From NCBI GenBank assembly GCA_001940725.1, contig MDVR01000026.1, forward strand, positions 1 through 31,582: DNA of 31,582 nucleotides, written 5' to 3'. Each line of letters opens with the position of its first letter. The first letter of the stretch is position 1. The notes under the pieces are model-generated. The model made no database searches. It saw nothing but the letters and a program-made list of their open reading frames with translations, and was not told where the DNA came from. This DNA is from Candidatus Heimdallarchaeota archaeon LC_2 (GTDB lineage: Archaea; Asgardarchaeota; Heimdallarchaeia; Heimdallarchaeales; Kariarchaeaceae). Below are positions 15,705-24,463 of this stretch, piece by piece. Both the position numbers and the translations under genes were made by a program.

Positions 15705-17159
15705 TTATTGATCTTCTAAAGGTGTTTTATCCACATTTCTTCTAAACTTAACCAATGATACAGATAAAATGAAAGAGAACAATATAACCAAATAAATTCC
15801 ATTCCTATAAGTATCATGTCTAGGTAATTGCCAGTTCAATTTGTATTGAACAGATCTGATGAAAAAGAAATTAAGATCCCAATTATAAAATCCAGAAATA
15901 ATTGCCATATCCTTAGTTGATTGAAATTCCCAACTTGGAAAATATGTTGAATTCAGATTTTGGATACTATTTACTGCAATATATTGATTAACCAATAAAT
16001 CATATTGATTGAGCAATTCTGAATAACTGATATTTCCATCACCAAATGATTGTAATTTAATGTTAAATTCATCTCGTATTTGAATTCCTAATTCTAAGTC
16101 GATAGGCATAGAAAACACTGATATTGGTAAATCACCATCACTATAGCTCACATTAACAGTAAATTCTGAGTCATCTGGAACTTCAAAAACTCTTACACTA
16201 AAAAATTGCAATCCATCACTTAGGGCATAGAAAACATCGCCCTCAGTTCGATTATCTTCCCAAATTTCACCATGATAGGGTCCCGCATAGTAACTAGATA
16301 TTATCAATAAAAGAAGAATGATTTGAACATTCCAACCATTCTGTTTCTTATACACTCTTCGAATTCTTGCATTAATCGAATTTAATTGAGTATCCAAATA
16401 TATTAATAAGCTGGATAATCTAGTAAAAAGTCCAGAGAGGTGTTTACCAGTATAATTTTGTGAATAATTAGAAAGATTTTTTTTCTCAAATATGATAAAT
16501 GGAATAATTACCGTTATGAAATAATAGAAGAAAATCATTACATGTAACCAGAAATTTAGGATGTTGATTTTGGTTACGTCAGAATTAAAGAAGGTTATTC
16601 GTTGTTCAGGAGTCCAATTTACAAAAAATGAACTAGATCCAGTTTCTTGACCAATAAATTGAACGTCAGAATAGAACCCATTTAATGTTAATGGAATAAA
16701 GGAATTACCCTCTAAACCTACTGTGATTCCAAAAAATACATTATAGAATCGTGTATCTAGAGGATAAAAAAGAGCAAGGGGGCCAAATGTTAAATCAAAG
16801 AGAAGATGCGTCAACCACATAAATCCAAATAATCTGACATTCCTTTGAAGATTAATTTTTGACGGTTTCAACTTAGAGAGAGGTCCTGCGAGTAACATAA
16901 TCAATAATGGTAAAAACACAGTATGACTCCAAACCCTGTGCGTGCCTCTGAAAAATTCCTGAAGTGGATTAAATATAAAAAAATCCGGTAAACTTAATAC
17001 CATTGTTTGGATGATTAAATCAAAATCTGGTGCTATAGCACCCAAGCTGATAAAGAAAAATAATCTTGGACTTGATTTGAACTCTTCTTTAAGCGATTTT
17101 GGAGAAAATGAGTATAATAGAAGTGTAGATATCCCTAAATGTGTTGTTGACCACGTCAC
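15705..17159 (-). CDS. YdjM/DUF457-like membrane metal-binding protein with extra domain
   Basis: The first ~200 residues match the YdjM (DUF457) family of membrane proteins annotated as metal-dependent hydrolases. His7, the PDFD motif (44-47), HRVWSH (74-79) and HLLFD (118-122) are the conserved metal-ligand-like residues, set among hydrophobic helices. The family is poorly characterised and a hydrolase role is not proven. The protein is 484 residues, much longer than YdjM. The second half begins with a membrane segment near 275-290, continues with about 150 polar residues that should face outside, and ends with another membrane segment and a basic tail. The start is a GTG with no good Shine-Dalgarno. 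It is divergent from the 17326 gene. Confidence 0.65.
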   Translation of the reverse strand: MTWSTTHLGISTLLLYSFSPKSLKEEFKSSPRLFFFISLGAIAPDFDLIIQTMVLSLPDFFIFNPLQEFFRGTHRVWSHTVFLPLLIMLLAGPLSKLKPSKINLQRNVRLFGFMWLTHLLFDLTFGPLALFYPLDTRFYNVFFGITVGLEGNSFIPLTLNGFYSDVQFIGQETGSSSFFVNWTPEQRITFFNSDVTKINILNFWLHVMIFFYYFITVIIPFIIFEKKNLSNYSQNYTGKHLSGLFTRLSSLLIYLDTQLNSINARIRRVYKKQNGWNVQIILLLLIISSYYAGPYHGEIWEDNRTEGDVFYALSDGLQFFSVRVFEVPDDSEFTVNVSYSDGDLPISVFSMPIDLELGIQIRDEFNIKLQSFGDGNISYSELLNQYDLLVNQYIAVNSIQNLNSTYFPSWEFQSTKDMAIISGFYNWDLNFFFIRSVQYKLNWQLPRHDTYRNGIYLVILFSFILSVSLVKFRRNVDKTPLEDQ

Positions 17160-17325
17160 ATGTTAGATACTAAAATGGTCATACTGAAAGTTTTTGATTT
17201 CTGAACGGATTGAAATTTACCTTTTCCATTATCTCCTTCTATAATTGAAATATTGGTTGCTCTTATCCTATAATTCTTTGGAAACAATTAAAATTATCAA
17301 TTAAAATATAAACTTAGAGATCAAA

Positions 17326-17784
17326 TTGGCGCGTTCGAAGAAAAAAATATTACCAAAGAGAACAAAAACAGTCAAAGTTCTCGTTCCAAGGTCGGATAAT
17401 CCAAGAGCGCAACGTACTTATCTAATTGTTATTGCCATTATGTTATGGGCAGCCACATTAAGATTTTTACTAATACTATCTGTTTTTCTAGACCTTAACC
17501 AACAGAAAGAACCTTTGGATCCGATAGTTACAGCACTTGATTTATCCATATTTGTAGGTTTAGCTATTGGTCTATATGGGATTCTAAAAACAAAACCCCC
17601 CTTACATTATTTTATACATTATAGTGCAGTAGTTAATCTCTTTCTCTCATATTTTGCAGGAGGATTTGGTTATCTACTTGGAATTCTGTCTGTTTTATTA
17701 TTATATATTGGCCTGAGATTTCCAATTCGATTTGAATGGGAAAAACGTCGATTATCAAAAGAGACACAGTTTACAAACATTTAG
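17326..17784 (+). CDS. Small membrane protein with basic N-terminus, unknown function
   Basis: I do not recognise the family. The 152 residues start with a strongly basic segment (ARSKKKILPKRTKTVK) and then have about four predicted membrane helices near 32-56, 66-88, 93-110 and 113-130. A basic C-terminal tail follows. The layout is that of an integral membrane protein with cytoplasmic basic ends. The only start in frame near the beginning is a TTG. A TATA-like AAAATATAAAC at 17303-17313 lies rather close to it, so the true start could be slightly different. It precedes the zinc-ribbon gene by 60 bp on the same strand. Confidence 0.65.
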   Translation: MARSKKKILPKRTKTVKVLVPRSDNPRAQRTYLIVIAIMLWAATLRFLLILSVFLDLNQQKEPLDPIVTALDLSIFVGLAIGLYGILKTKPPLHYFIHYSAVVNLFLSYFAGGFGYLLGILSVLLLYIGLRFPIRFEWEKRRLSKETQFTNI

Positions 17785-17844
17785 CAAAATTATTTGTCCT
17801 TATACATCATTTCTAAATGTCATGAGTTTTACTGATGGTTATTA

Positions 17845-18474
17845 ATGCTTCATAAACATCTCTTGAATATCAAATGTCCTGTTTGCAAATCCAGTGAAAA
17901 ATGGAATTCTGAGGGATCATCAAATGAATATCATTTAACAGATGGGATAATTTCATGCAATAATAATCACAAGTGGATTATAAAGCAAGAAGTACTTCGT
18001 TTGGACTATGAAAATTCAGATGAAGAAATAATATACCATGAAAGGGAAATGACCGGATACCCTAAGGAAGTTAATGAATCTGAAAGAATAGAATTTCTAG
18101 AATTTCTAGCAGTGTATTTTAAAAAGTTAGTTTTCTCAAGGGATACTGTTGTAGTATATGGTGAACCAATATTATTCTATAGGTTTTTTAATAAAATAGA
18201 AATAACAATTATTACTGTAAATAAGAATGAAAAATTATTACGGCAATTACATGAAACAATTGTGCGAAAACGTCTTCATAATACTCACTCTTTCATTAGA
18301 ACTGATATAGTAAATGTATCTTCAGCAAATCAATTTTACATTTTTAAAAATAAGAATGGAACTAATCTTGATTCCGGAGATATTTTGGTACAATTTACTT
18401 CTAATCAAAATGACCCTCAAGGAACGGTATTATGGACTGGAAAAAATTATTTTCTTGAAGAAATCAGAGGCTAA
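17845..18474 (+). CDS. Protein with RlmA/Trm112-like zinc ribbon, unknown function
   Basis: The N-terminal 55 residues form a zinc-ribbon with ligands Cys11, Cys14, Cys38 and His42 (CPVC, then SCNNNHKW), followed by IIKQEVLRLD. This resembles the zinc domain at the front of RlmA-type rRNA methyltransferases and Trm112-like proteins. The remaining ~150 residues do not show an S-adenosylmethionine-binding motif; they look alpha/beta with no signature I can name. A regulator, an RNA-binding protein or a methyltransferase partner are all possible. The protein has no membrane segment. It ends nine bases before the convergent larA-like gene. Confidence 0.6.
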   Translation: MLHKHLLNIKCPVCKSSEKWNSEGSSNEYHLTDGIISCNNNHKWIIKQEVLRLDYENSDEEIIYHEREMTGYPKEVNESERIEFLEFLAVYFKKLVFSRDTVVVYGEPILFYRFFNKIEITIITVNKNEKLLRQLHETIVRKRLHNTHSFIRTDIVNVSSANQFYIFKNKNGTNLDSGDILVQFTSNQNDPQGTVLWTGKNYFLEEIRG

Positions 18475-18483
18475 TTTATAAAA

Positions 18484-19674
18484 TTACAAAGTCATTGCTA
18501 AAACACCAGAATCAAGAACAATAGCTATTTTTTTTCCTTTATCAGATAATTCTCTTAAATGATATTCAAGTGACTCCATTTCCATCTTTAATGCAAATAA
18601 TCTCTTACATTCTATTTCAGATATATTCCCAATTAATCTTACAGTAGATTCTAAACTTATTGTAGAAAATTTTACCGCTTTATGGTCTCCAAAAGAATAA
18701 TTCTCTCTGTTTAGTTGTGAAATTACGTCTGAAGGTGAGTTGAAACGTGAAATCGTTTTATAGAATAGATCATTTCCAATACCATTTGTACATTCTGCAA
18801 CTAGTATCATTTCGCCTCCTTTCCTTAAAATTTGTCTTGTATTTTCGATTCCCTTTTGTGCTTGGTACAATGATCGATTAAGAGGTGGGTATACAAGACT
18901 TACGACTACATCCACAGGTTCAGATAGTTTAATACAAAATATTTCTTTTGATTTTTCAATAGCTTCGGATGCGACTTCATTTAGGTCTCCACAAATAATA
19001 TCATAAATTTCATCTCCGATGTTTAATATTTGTATTCCGAGCAACATATTGTTAAGAAATGTTAAAGCTTCTCTTAAATCAGTCTGCAATGGATTTCCTT
19101 CAATTTTAGCCGGACCTGTATTTGGGTCCAATGCCCAGGAATGGTTTTTTTCAACTGTCTTTTTTCCTGCAAGGCCTGGTATAATTGACTTCACGCCCCC
19201 CGTAAAACCTGCAAAAAAGTGTGGTTCAACAGAGTTTATACATAATATCTGTTCATATTCATCCACAATGGGATTAAGATGGATTTCAGTTCCTCTTTCT
19301 GTTGTTCCTTTATAGATTAGATTATCTGCTTGAGAATCATGAATAACGACCTCTACTCCAAGCTTATTGGTATGTGTTCTAAAAATTTGAAATAATTCTT
19401 TGTTTGTCGGTGGTTTATGGGTCCCGGTTGCGATAATAATTTTCTCCATCTTATGATTAGGAATTGTTAATAATATATCAATAATTTTGTGAGAGGGAGT
19501 TGAGCGATGCCCATCATTCACAATTACTAATGTGGGGCTAGAAATGATTAAATTGGGGATCTCAGATTCTAAAATCTTCTTCTTCAAAGCTTCAAAGGTC
19601 AATTTTTTAAGATTCTTTGTTTGAGGTTCATAAATTGTTGAATTTATTGGTAGATTAATTTCACTTACAACCAC
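18484..19674 (-). CDS. larA: LarA-type nickel-dependent lactate racemase family protein
   Basis: LarA interconverts D- and L-lactate with a nickel-pincer nucleotide cofactor; relatives act on other 2-hydroxyacids. The family motifs are present: DGHRSTP (54-60), GTHKPPT (84-90, with the catalytic-type His86), EPHFFAGFTGGVKSIIPG (150-167, with His152 and the cofactor-binding-type Lys162), and His178 in NHSWA. Length (396 residues) is a little under the 420-430 usual for LarA. No larB, larC or larE for cofactor synthesis lies nearby. The start is taken as GTG 19674, which is not firmly supported; no better start is seen. It is a single gene. Confidence 0.85.
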   Translation of the reverse strand: MVVSEINLPINSTIYEPQTKNLKKLTFEALKKKILESEIPNLIISSPTLVIVNDGHRSTPSHKIIDILLTIPNHKMEKIIIATGTHKPPTNKELFQIFRTHTNKLGVEVVIHDSQADNLIYKGTTERGTEIHLNPIVDEYEQILCINSVEPHFFAGFTGGVKSIIPGLAGKKTVEKNHSWALDPNTGPAKIEGNPLQTDLREALTFLNNMLLGIQILNIGDEIYDIICGDLNEVASEAIEKSKEIFCIKLSEPVDVVVSLVYPPLNRSLYQAQKGIENTRQILRKGGEMILVAECTNGIGNDLFYKTISRFNSPSDVISQLNRENYSFGDHKAVKFSTISLESTVRLIGNISEIECKRLFALKMEMESLEYHLRELSDKGKKIAIVLDSGVLAMTL

Positions 19675-19808
19675 AGGTAATTGAAATCGTCAGTCAGTAA
19701 AAGTATTTTCTTACTTAAAATCAATTATTTTTTCGTTTTTTAAAAATAAGATTAGTTAATTTAGATGATGAGATATATTTTTTTAATTACATTATATGTC
19801 CTAAATTC

Positions 19809-20204
19809 ATGGACCAATGTATATTCTGTAAAATCGTTAATAAAGATATTCCATCTGAATTAATATTTGAAGATGATTTAACCATTGCATTCATGGATGC
19901 CTTCCCTGTATCTGAAGGTCATTTATTGATCATACCCAAACATCACTACGAGAAATTTCATAATATTCCAGAGGAAGTGATTGAAATGATTTTAAAAAAT
20001 CTCAAAAGGATTGTAATAGCAGCAGGGATTTCTAATTATAATCTTCTTCAAAATAATGGTAAGATCGCAGGACAAACTGTATTTCATGCTCATTTTCATT
20101 TAATTCCACGAGACACTGATCGAATCGGATTTACCTATTCATTTGGTGCCTTAGAAGGTGTAGATCAAAAAACTATTGCAGAAAAAATTAGGAATAATTT
20201 ATAG
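19809..20204 (+). CDS. HIT family nucleotide-binding protein
   Basis: The 131-residue protein has the histidine triad FHAHFHLIP (His93, His95, His97), the N-terminal CIFCKI zinc-type pair and the EGHLLIIPKHHY segment. Together these mark a Hint/PKCI-type HIT hydrolase that cleaves adenosine 5'-phosphoramidates or related AMP conjugates. Size is normal. The ATG has no Shine-Dalgarno; a TATATTTT stretch lies about 34 bp upstream. It converges on the AMP phosphorylase gene with a 7-base gap. Both act on adenosine nucleotides, but opposite strands mean that this is only a neighbourhood hint. Confidence 0.92.
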   Translation: MDQCIFCKIVNKDIPSELIFEDDLTIAFMDAFPVSEGHLLIIPKHHYEKFHNIPEEVIEMILKNLKRIVIAAGISNYNLLQNNGKIAGQTVFHAHFHLIPRDTDRIGFTYSFGALEGVDQKTIAEKIRNNL

Positions 20205-20211
20205 TCAAATT

Positions 20212-21753
20212 TTAGATATTTTTCTCTGGAATTGAGCTTACGCGACTTATGATCATCCCTTCAATTGTGAAAGGGAGTTGAGTAGTAGCGGTTTGTATAG
20301 CTAATGATAATTTAGCCTCTGTATCAGAATAAATAGTGAATAGTTTTTCACCTTCGTGAACAAATTCACCAACTTTTGCGTGAAGTATTATACCCGCCCC
20401 TTTATCTCTAGGTGTCCCTGCGGCTGTACAAACATTTTTAATAATTTTATTGTCTATGCTTGCAATATATCCATCCTTCGGAGCAGGTATTTCTGAGTTG
20501 TAATCTCCAATTGTAACGGACTCAGAGGTGATGTTTTTGTCTCCACCTTGAATTTCAACAATCTCTTTGAATTTCTTTAATGCTTTTCCGGAAGTTAGAT
20601 ATTCTTCAGCTAAGGCTGCCCCTTTACCAGGTGGACATATTTTCGCAATTTCAAAAAGAATTCCAGCAAGCTCTACACTTTTCTCTTTCACAGAAACAGC
20701 TCTCACATTATCAGTTTTGACATTTTCTAAAACTCGTAATGCTTCTTGAGCTTCTAGGGCTGGACCGATATTGAATCCTAAAGGTTGCTCTCCCAAGGTT
20801 AATGCGGCTTCAACATCAATTCCTAAATTGCGGCAAAGTCCAATTAAACTATGAGCATATTTTGTAGCAACTTTACGGTCCTTCATTTTAGTACCATATC
20901 CTGTTGGAATGTCAAAAACAAGACCATCTACACCCATCGCGATTTTAGTAGATACGATCGATGCGAGCATTTGATCTGGTGGATCAATACCTAATTGTCT
21001 TTTGACATCAATTACAATATTATCTAATGGACTCAAGTTTAGTGGTGCATTCCATACTATCATTCCCCGAGATTTAGGGGCCAGTTCTGATATTTCCTCA
21101 GGTGTAAATTTAACATTACATAAAACTTCCATTGTATCTGCTGTACCAGAAGGAGACGTAATAGCCCTCGATGAAGTTTTGGGAATAAGTAAACCTGCAG
21201 CTGCGACAATTGAGACAATTATTGGAGTAATTTTATTTCCCGGTACTCCACCAATGCTGTGTTTATCATAAGTTTTCTCATTAAAATTAAATTGAGTTCC
21301 AGCTTCAGCCATTGATTTTGCTACCTCAACCAATTCATTTTCTTTGTAACCCTGAAATTGAGAAACAAGGGCGAACGATGCAATTTCCATACTTGTGTAT
21401 CTATTTCGTGAAATATCGTTTACAATGCTCCTAACATCATTAGCTGACCATTCATACCCTCCAATCTTCTTTTTAATAAGATCATAACTTTGAGGTGGCC
21501 TTCTCGCTAGAATATCTACTTTAGAACCCTGTTTCACCCCAAGTTTATTCGCATGAAATTCACTAATGCCAACTACTCCATCTTCAATGAAACCTTGGAC
21601 TACAACCGGCGAAGCTACTAATTCATTTTTATCATAAATGAGATTTACAATATCAGTATGTCTAAGCCTTAATTGATGTGCAGTTTGTCTTGAAATCATT
21701 ACTACTGGTTCTATTGCACGAATATCCAATATTGACACTTGTATAGTTATCAT
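20212..21753 (-). CDS. deoA: AMP phosphorylase (archaeal thymidine phosphorylase family)
   Basis: The enzyme cleaves AMP (and CMP, UMP) with phosphate to the base and ribose 1,5-bisphosphate, the first step of the archaeal nucleotide degradation route leading to R15P isomerase and type III RubisCO. The phosphate- and substrate-site motifs KHSIGGVPGNK (164-174) and KTSSRAITSPSGTADTME (192-209) are intact. The protein has 513 residues with an extra N-terminal domain of about 85 residues, as in archaeal AMP phosphorylases and unlike bacterial DeoA (about 440). The partner isomerase and RubisCO genes are not in this window. Thymidine phosphorylase activity is the alternative, judged less likely from the architecture. 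Confidence 0.9.
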   Translation of the reverse strand: MITIQVSILDIRAIEPVVMISRQTAHQLRLRHTDIVNLIYDKNELVASPVVVQGFIEDGVVGISEFHANKLGVKQGSKVDILARRPPQSYDLIKKKIGGYEWSANDVRSIVNDISRNRYTSMEIASFALVSQFQGYKENELVEVAKSMAEAGTQFNFNEKTYDKHSIGGVPGNKITPIIVSIVAAAGLLIPKTSSRAITSPSGTADTMEVLCNVKFTPEEISELAPKSRGMIVWNAPLNLSPLDNIVIDVKRQLGIDPPDQMLASIVSTKIAMGVDGLVFDIPTGYGTKMKDRKVATKYAHSLIGLCRNLGIDVEAALTLGEQPLGFNIGPALEAQEALRVLENVKTDNVRAVSVKEKSVELAGILFEIAKICPPGKGAALAEEYLTSGKALKKFKEIVEIQGGDKNITSESVTIGDYNSEIPAPKDGYIASIDNKIIKNVCTAAGTPRDKGAGIILHAKVGEFVHEGEKLFTIYSDTEAKLSLAIQTATTQLPFTIEGMIISRVSSIPEKNI

Positions 21754-22377
21754 TTAATATTGACCTATTTCTTTTGATTTCAAGGATTATAAGGCTATTC
21801 AAATTAATACTAATCAAATGATGATTGAAAGTCTAAAAACACAATTCAGTAATTTCACCCGATTGCATCATAGATTTTATTTAAATATTCTGGCTTTTTG
21901 AATGGAAATGACTGATAATAGATGATTTTCAATTTTTTCCCTGATTGAAGTTTCAATATTTTGGTAAATATTATACGCAATAACAATAATTGGAAAGATT
22001 GACGAAATCAATAAAACAATTATTAGGACTAGACTAATTTTCAAATGAGCTCAATTTTTTGGGTAAGTTATTTCTTCATAAAAGATGTTTTGTAATAATA
22101 TATGTAAAATAATGAGCAAAATATTCTTTAACAAAATAATAAAAATTATTTCGAACTTGACAAAATAAATTAATGCATATTTTATAATAGTTAAAATATA
22201 ATACAAATTTTTTAATTTGCAGATAGCGGAGCCTATACGCAATTATCAAATGAAATGGTCATAGTACTGGATGCAGGTAATAAATAAGGATGAGCAAAAT
22301 GGATCTTTAGATCTGCTTAATAGATAATCCGAAATTTCGATGTAACTATTTATTAAACATAAATCCAATGTAACTGT
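21754..22377. other. AT-rich intergenic region, no supported gene
   Basis: About 620 bp lie between the divergent AMP phosphorylase and small membrane-protein genes. A 63-codon minus-strand frame at 22051-22242 encodes almost only Ile, Leu, Phe, Tyr, Asn and Lys and is best explained by AT-rich composition. I looked for tRNA and C/D-box RNA patterns: ATGATGA occurs near 21819-21825 but no properly spaced box D follows. The part 22040-22210 is among the most AT-rich in the window. Confidence 0.45.
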
Positions 22378-22692
22378 GTGGACTTTTCCATTTCAAATAA
22401 ATTTTTTTCCTTAGAAAATTTATTATCTGCGGTCTCTTGGTGGACAATTTTCAACTTCGGAGTAATAGCTTATTATTCTCATGATCTCAGTTTTTTATCG
22501 GATATACATTTTTATTTTGCAGAGTTATTAATTCTAGTTGTTTTAATGTTGGGCTTACTTGATGTAAATTATTCAAAACGTTCACCTAAACAAAAGTTCA
22601 CTGCTCTGTTTCTTGTATTAAGTATATCGACAATCTTGCATTTTCAATTTGAACATAATTTCAAATACTTTTTCTTTGGTCAGGAAACATAG
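22378..22692 (+). CDS. Small membrane protein, unknown function
   Basis: The 104-residue product has three likely membrane helices, near residues 14-34, 46-64 and 73-91, separated by short polar loops. I do not recognise the family. The start is a GTG with no clear Shine-Dalgarno. Codon content is less repetitive than the AT-rich noise around it, and it has Trp, Ser, Gly and Asp in plausible places, which favours a real gene, but support is weaker than for its neighbours. It converges on the DegV gene with a 33-base gap. Confidence 0.5.
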   Translation: MDFSISNKFFSLENLLSAVSWWTIFNFGVIAYYSHDLSFLSDIHFYFAELLILVVLMLGLLDVNYSKRSPKQKFTALFLVLSISTILHFQFEHNFKYFFFGQET

Positions 22693-22725
22693 CAAAGAGG
22701 TTCATATCGATAGTTTCTATCAAAT

Positions 22726-23577
22726 TTATTTGTAGGCTAAAACAAACAGTGCCCCCTTACCAGTATGTACTGAGATAGCCATGCCAATTTCTCCAATGAA
22801 CCCCGTACTTTTAGGAAAATCTTTTTTTAGTCTTTTTTCAAGTTCTTGAGCCTGTTCTGGTATCATTCCGTGTGCAATAATATAATTAAATTTCATACCT
22901 TTAGTAAATTTATCTGTAGCAAGCTCATACATCCGATCAACAGAAGCATCACGACCTCTTGTTTTATCTACCGCTTTTATTTCATTATAACCTACTCTGA
23001 GGACTGGTTTGATATTTAATAATTTTCCAAATCTGTAACGTACTCTCCCCATTCTCCCTCCTTTTACTAAGTTATCAAGTGTTTTCAAGGTGAAGAATCC
23101 AGTCATCTCACTACCTATTTTTTCGATTTTCTTAACAATTTTATCAACGGGTTCATTTTTTTCAAGCATTTCAACAGCTTTTAAGACGCAAGCCGTTACT
23201 GTAAAAGACGCTCCATGTGTCTCTATAATCCTAATATCAATTCCGTCTAGCATTCCTGCCGCAACATTTGCTGAATTAAGTGTTCCAGATAATTTACCCG
23301 ACAGATGAATTGAGATTATTGTCTTAAAACCCTGATTTTTTAAGGCTTCATAAGTTTCTGTAAAATTTTGCGGCGAAGGTTGGCTAGTTTTTGGAAATGT
23401 GTGTTTTGTTGAGTTTTCAACCTTCGCATGAAATTCATCCATGGTCATGTCGGCATTACAATATGTCTCCGTTCCGAAGTGGACATAAGTATCAACTAGA
23501 TTTATACCAAGCTTTTTAGCCATTTCTGGAGGAAAATCACTTGCTGTTGATGTGACAATTGCAATTTCAGATTTCAT
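22726..23577 (-). CDS. DegV family fatty-acid-binding protein
   Basis: DegV (FakB) proteins bind a fatty acid and present its carboxylate to the kinase FakA in bacteria. The 283-residue product matches throughout: IVTSTASDFPPEMAKKLGI at the start, KTSQPSPQNF (about 63-72), the SIHLSGKLSGTLNSA lipid-site segment, LDNLVKGGRMGR, and the GKGALFVLAYK end. Length is normal. No FakA or PlsX gene is near. In an archaeon with ether lipids the ligand and partner are unclear. The ATG is followed upstream by no Shine-Dalgarno, and the gene is divergent from rpl18a. Confidence 0.9.
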   Translation of the reverse strand: MKSEIAIVTSTASDFPPEMAKKLGINLVDTYVHFGTETYCNADMTMDEFHAKVENSTKHTFPKTSQPSPQNFTETYEALKNQGFKTIISIHLSGKLSGTLNSANVAAGMLDGIDIRIIETHGASFTVTACVLKAVEMLEKNEPVDKIVKKIEKIGSEMTGFFTLKTLDNLVKGGRMGRVRYRFGKLLNIKPVLRVGYNEIKAVDKTRGRDASVDRMYELATDKFTKGMKFNYIIAHGMIPEQAQELEKRLKKDFPKSTGFIGEIGMAISVHTGKGALFVLAYK

Positions 23578-23755
23578 AAATAAGTTTACATGAAGGGGTT
23601 TATGAAATTTGGCTCAAACAATTTTACTTCTAATTAGAAAATGCTTTTATTTTTCCATTCAATCCTATATTCAAATTCAAAGAAAAATAAAAAAGAAGTC
23701 CTCAATTGTGAAACGTATCGATTTATTGAAAAGCAATGAGAAATTAGAATGAATT

Positions 23756-24025
23756 ATGAGTTCAAAATTAAAAATATACAAGATAAAAGCATACTTTGTT
23801 AAAGGTAAGAAAAAAATTAATTTTACGTTTGAATGTCGAGCATTAAAAATTGAAAATGCTCTTGACAGAGTATATAGTGAAATCGGCTCCCGACACAATG
23901 TTACTAGGACTCAAATTTATATTGCTAAAAAAGATGGTTTCACAGAAATTCCTATCGAAGAAGCCACTAACACATTATTTGCAGATATTGATAAGCCTGA
24001 TTTCAAAATACAGTTAAATTATTAG
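23756..24025 (+). CDS. rpl18a: Large-subunit ribosomal protein L18Ae (LX)
   Basis: The 89-residue protein matches archaeal ribosomal protein LX/L18Ae. The opening YKIKAYFVKGKKKINFTFEC, then IENALDRVYSEIGSRHNVTRTQIYI, and a short C-terminal strand are the family pattern. It is a basic, single-domain component of the archaeal 50S subunit. It heads the run rpl18a-pfdA-ftsY, a known archaeal gene order, with a 12-base gap to the next gene. Confidence 0.9.
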   Translation: MSSKLKIYKIKAYFVKGKKKINFTFECRALKIENALDRVYSEIGSRHNVTRTQIYIAKKDGFTEIPIEEATNTLFADIDKPDFKIQLNY

Positions 24026-24037
24026 TGGGTTAATCCA

Positions 24038-24463
24038 TTGAGTACGCCAAATATATCTTCAGAACAAAGTCAAGCCCTGTACAACCAGTATCAATCGGTT
24101 GTACAACAAATCCAAATCTTGGATAATCAATTAGCCCAAATAGGGTCAGTTGTAGATGAATTAACCATGAATTTAGCAACTGTAGATGGTTTGATGATTA
24201 GAAAGGACGAAACTGAGATAATTTTGCCATTAGGTGGATTATTATTTATCAAGGCTGACTTAAAAGATAAGAATGAGCTCCTCTTGAATATAGGATCAGA
24301 AACCATAATTCCAGCAACATTTGAAAAAGGGAAAGAATTACTTGAAGATAGATATAAAGAAATGCAGGATGTTTATCAAAAACTTTCCAAAGATAAAGTA
24401 AAAATAGAGGAAATCGCGTCCCAATTACAAAATCAATTAAATCAAATAAATAAAACAAGGTGA
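24038..24463 (+). CDS. pfdA: Prefoldin alpha subunit
   Basis: Prefoldin is the hexameric cytosolic chaperone that holds unfolded proteins for the chaperonin. The 141 residues show the alpha-subunit layout: an N-terminal coiled coil (about 8-48), a beta-hairpin region with VDGLMIRKDETEIILPLGGLLFIKA and GSETIIPATFEKGKELLEDR, then a C-terminal coiled coil (about 105-140). The start is TTG 24038. The stop overlaps the ftsY start by four bases (GTGA), so translation of the two is probably coupled. Confidence 0.92.
   Translation: MSTPNISSEQSQALYNQYQSVVQQIQILDNQLAQIGSVVDELTMNLATVDGLMIRKDETEIILPLGGLLFIKADLKDKNELLLNIGSETIIPATFEKGKELLEDRYKEMQDVYQKLSKDKVKIEEIASQLQNQLNQINKTR

Noticed and set aside
21800..21960. 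C/D-box RNA suggested by ATGATGA and several CTGA motifs
   Set aside because: The spacing between the C-like box and any D-like box is far too long, and C'/D' boxes are not properly placed.
22051..22242. 63-codon minus-strand frame, very hydrophobic
   Set aside because: It is made almost only of residues coded by AT-rich codons, has no Shine-Dalgarno or TATA support, and lies in the most AT-rich part of the window.
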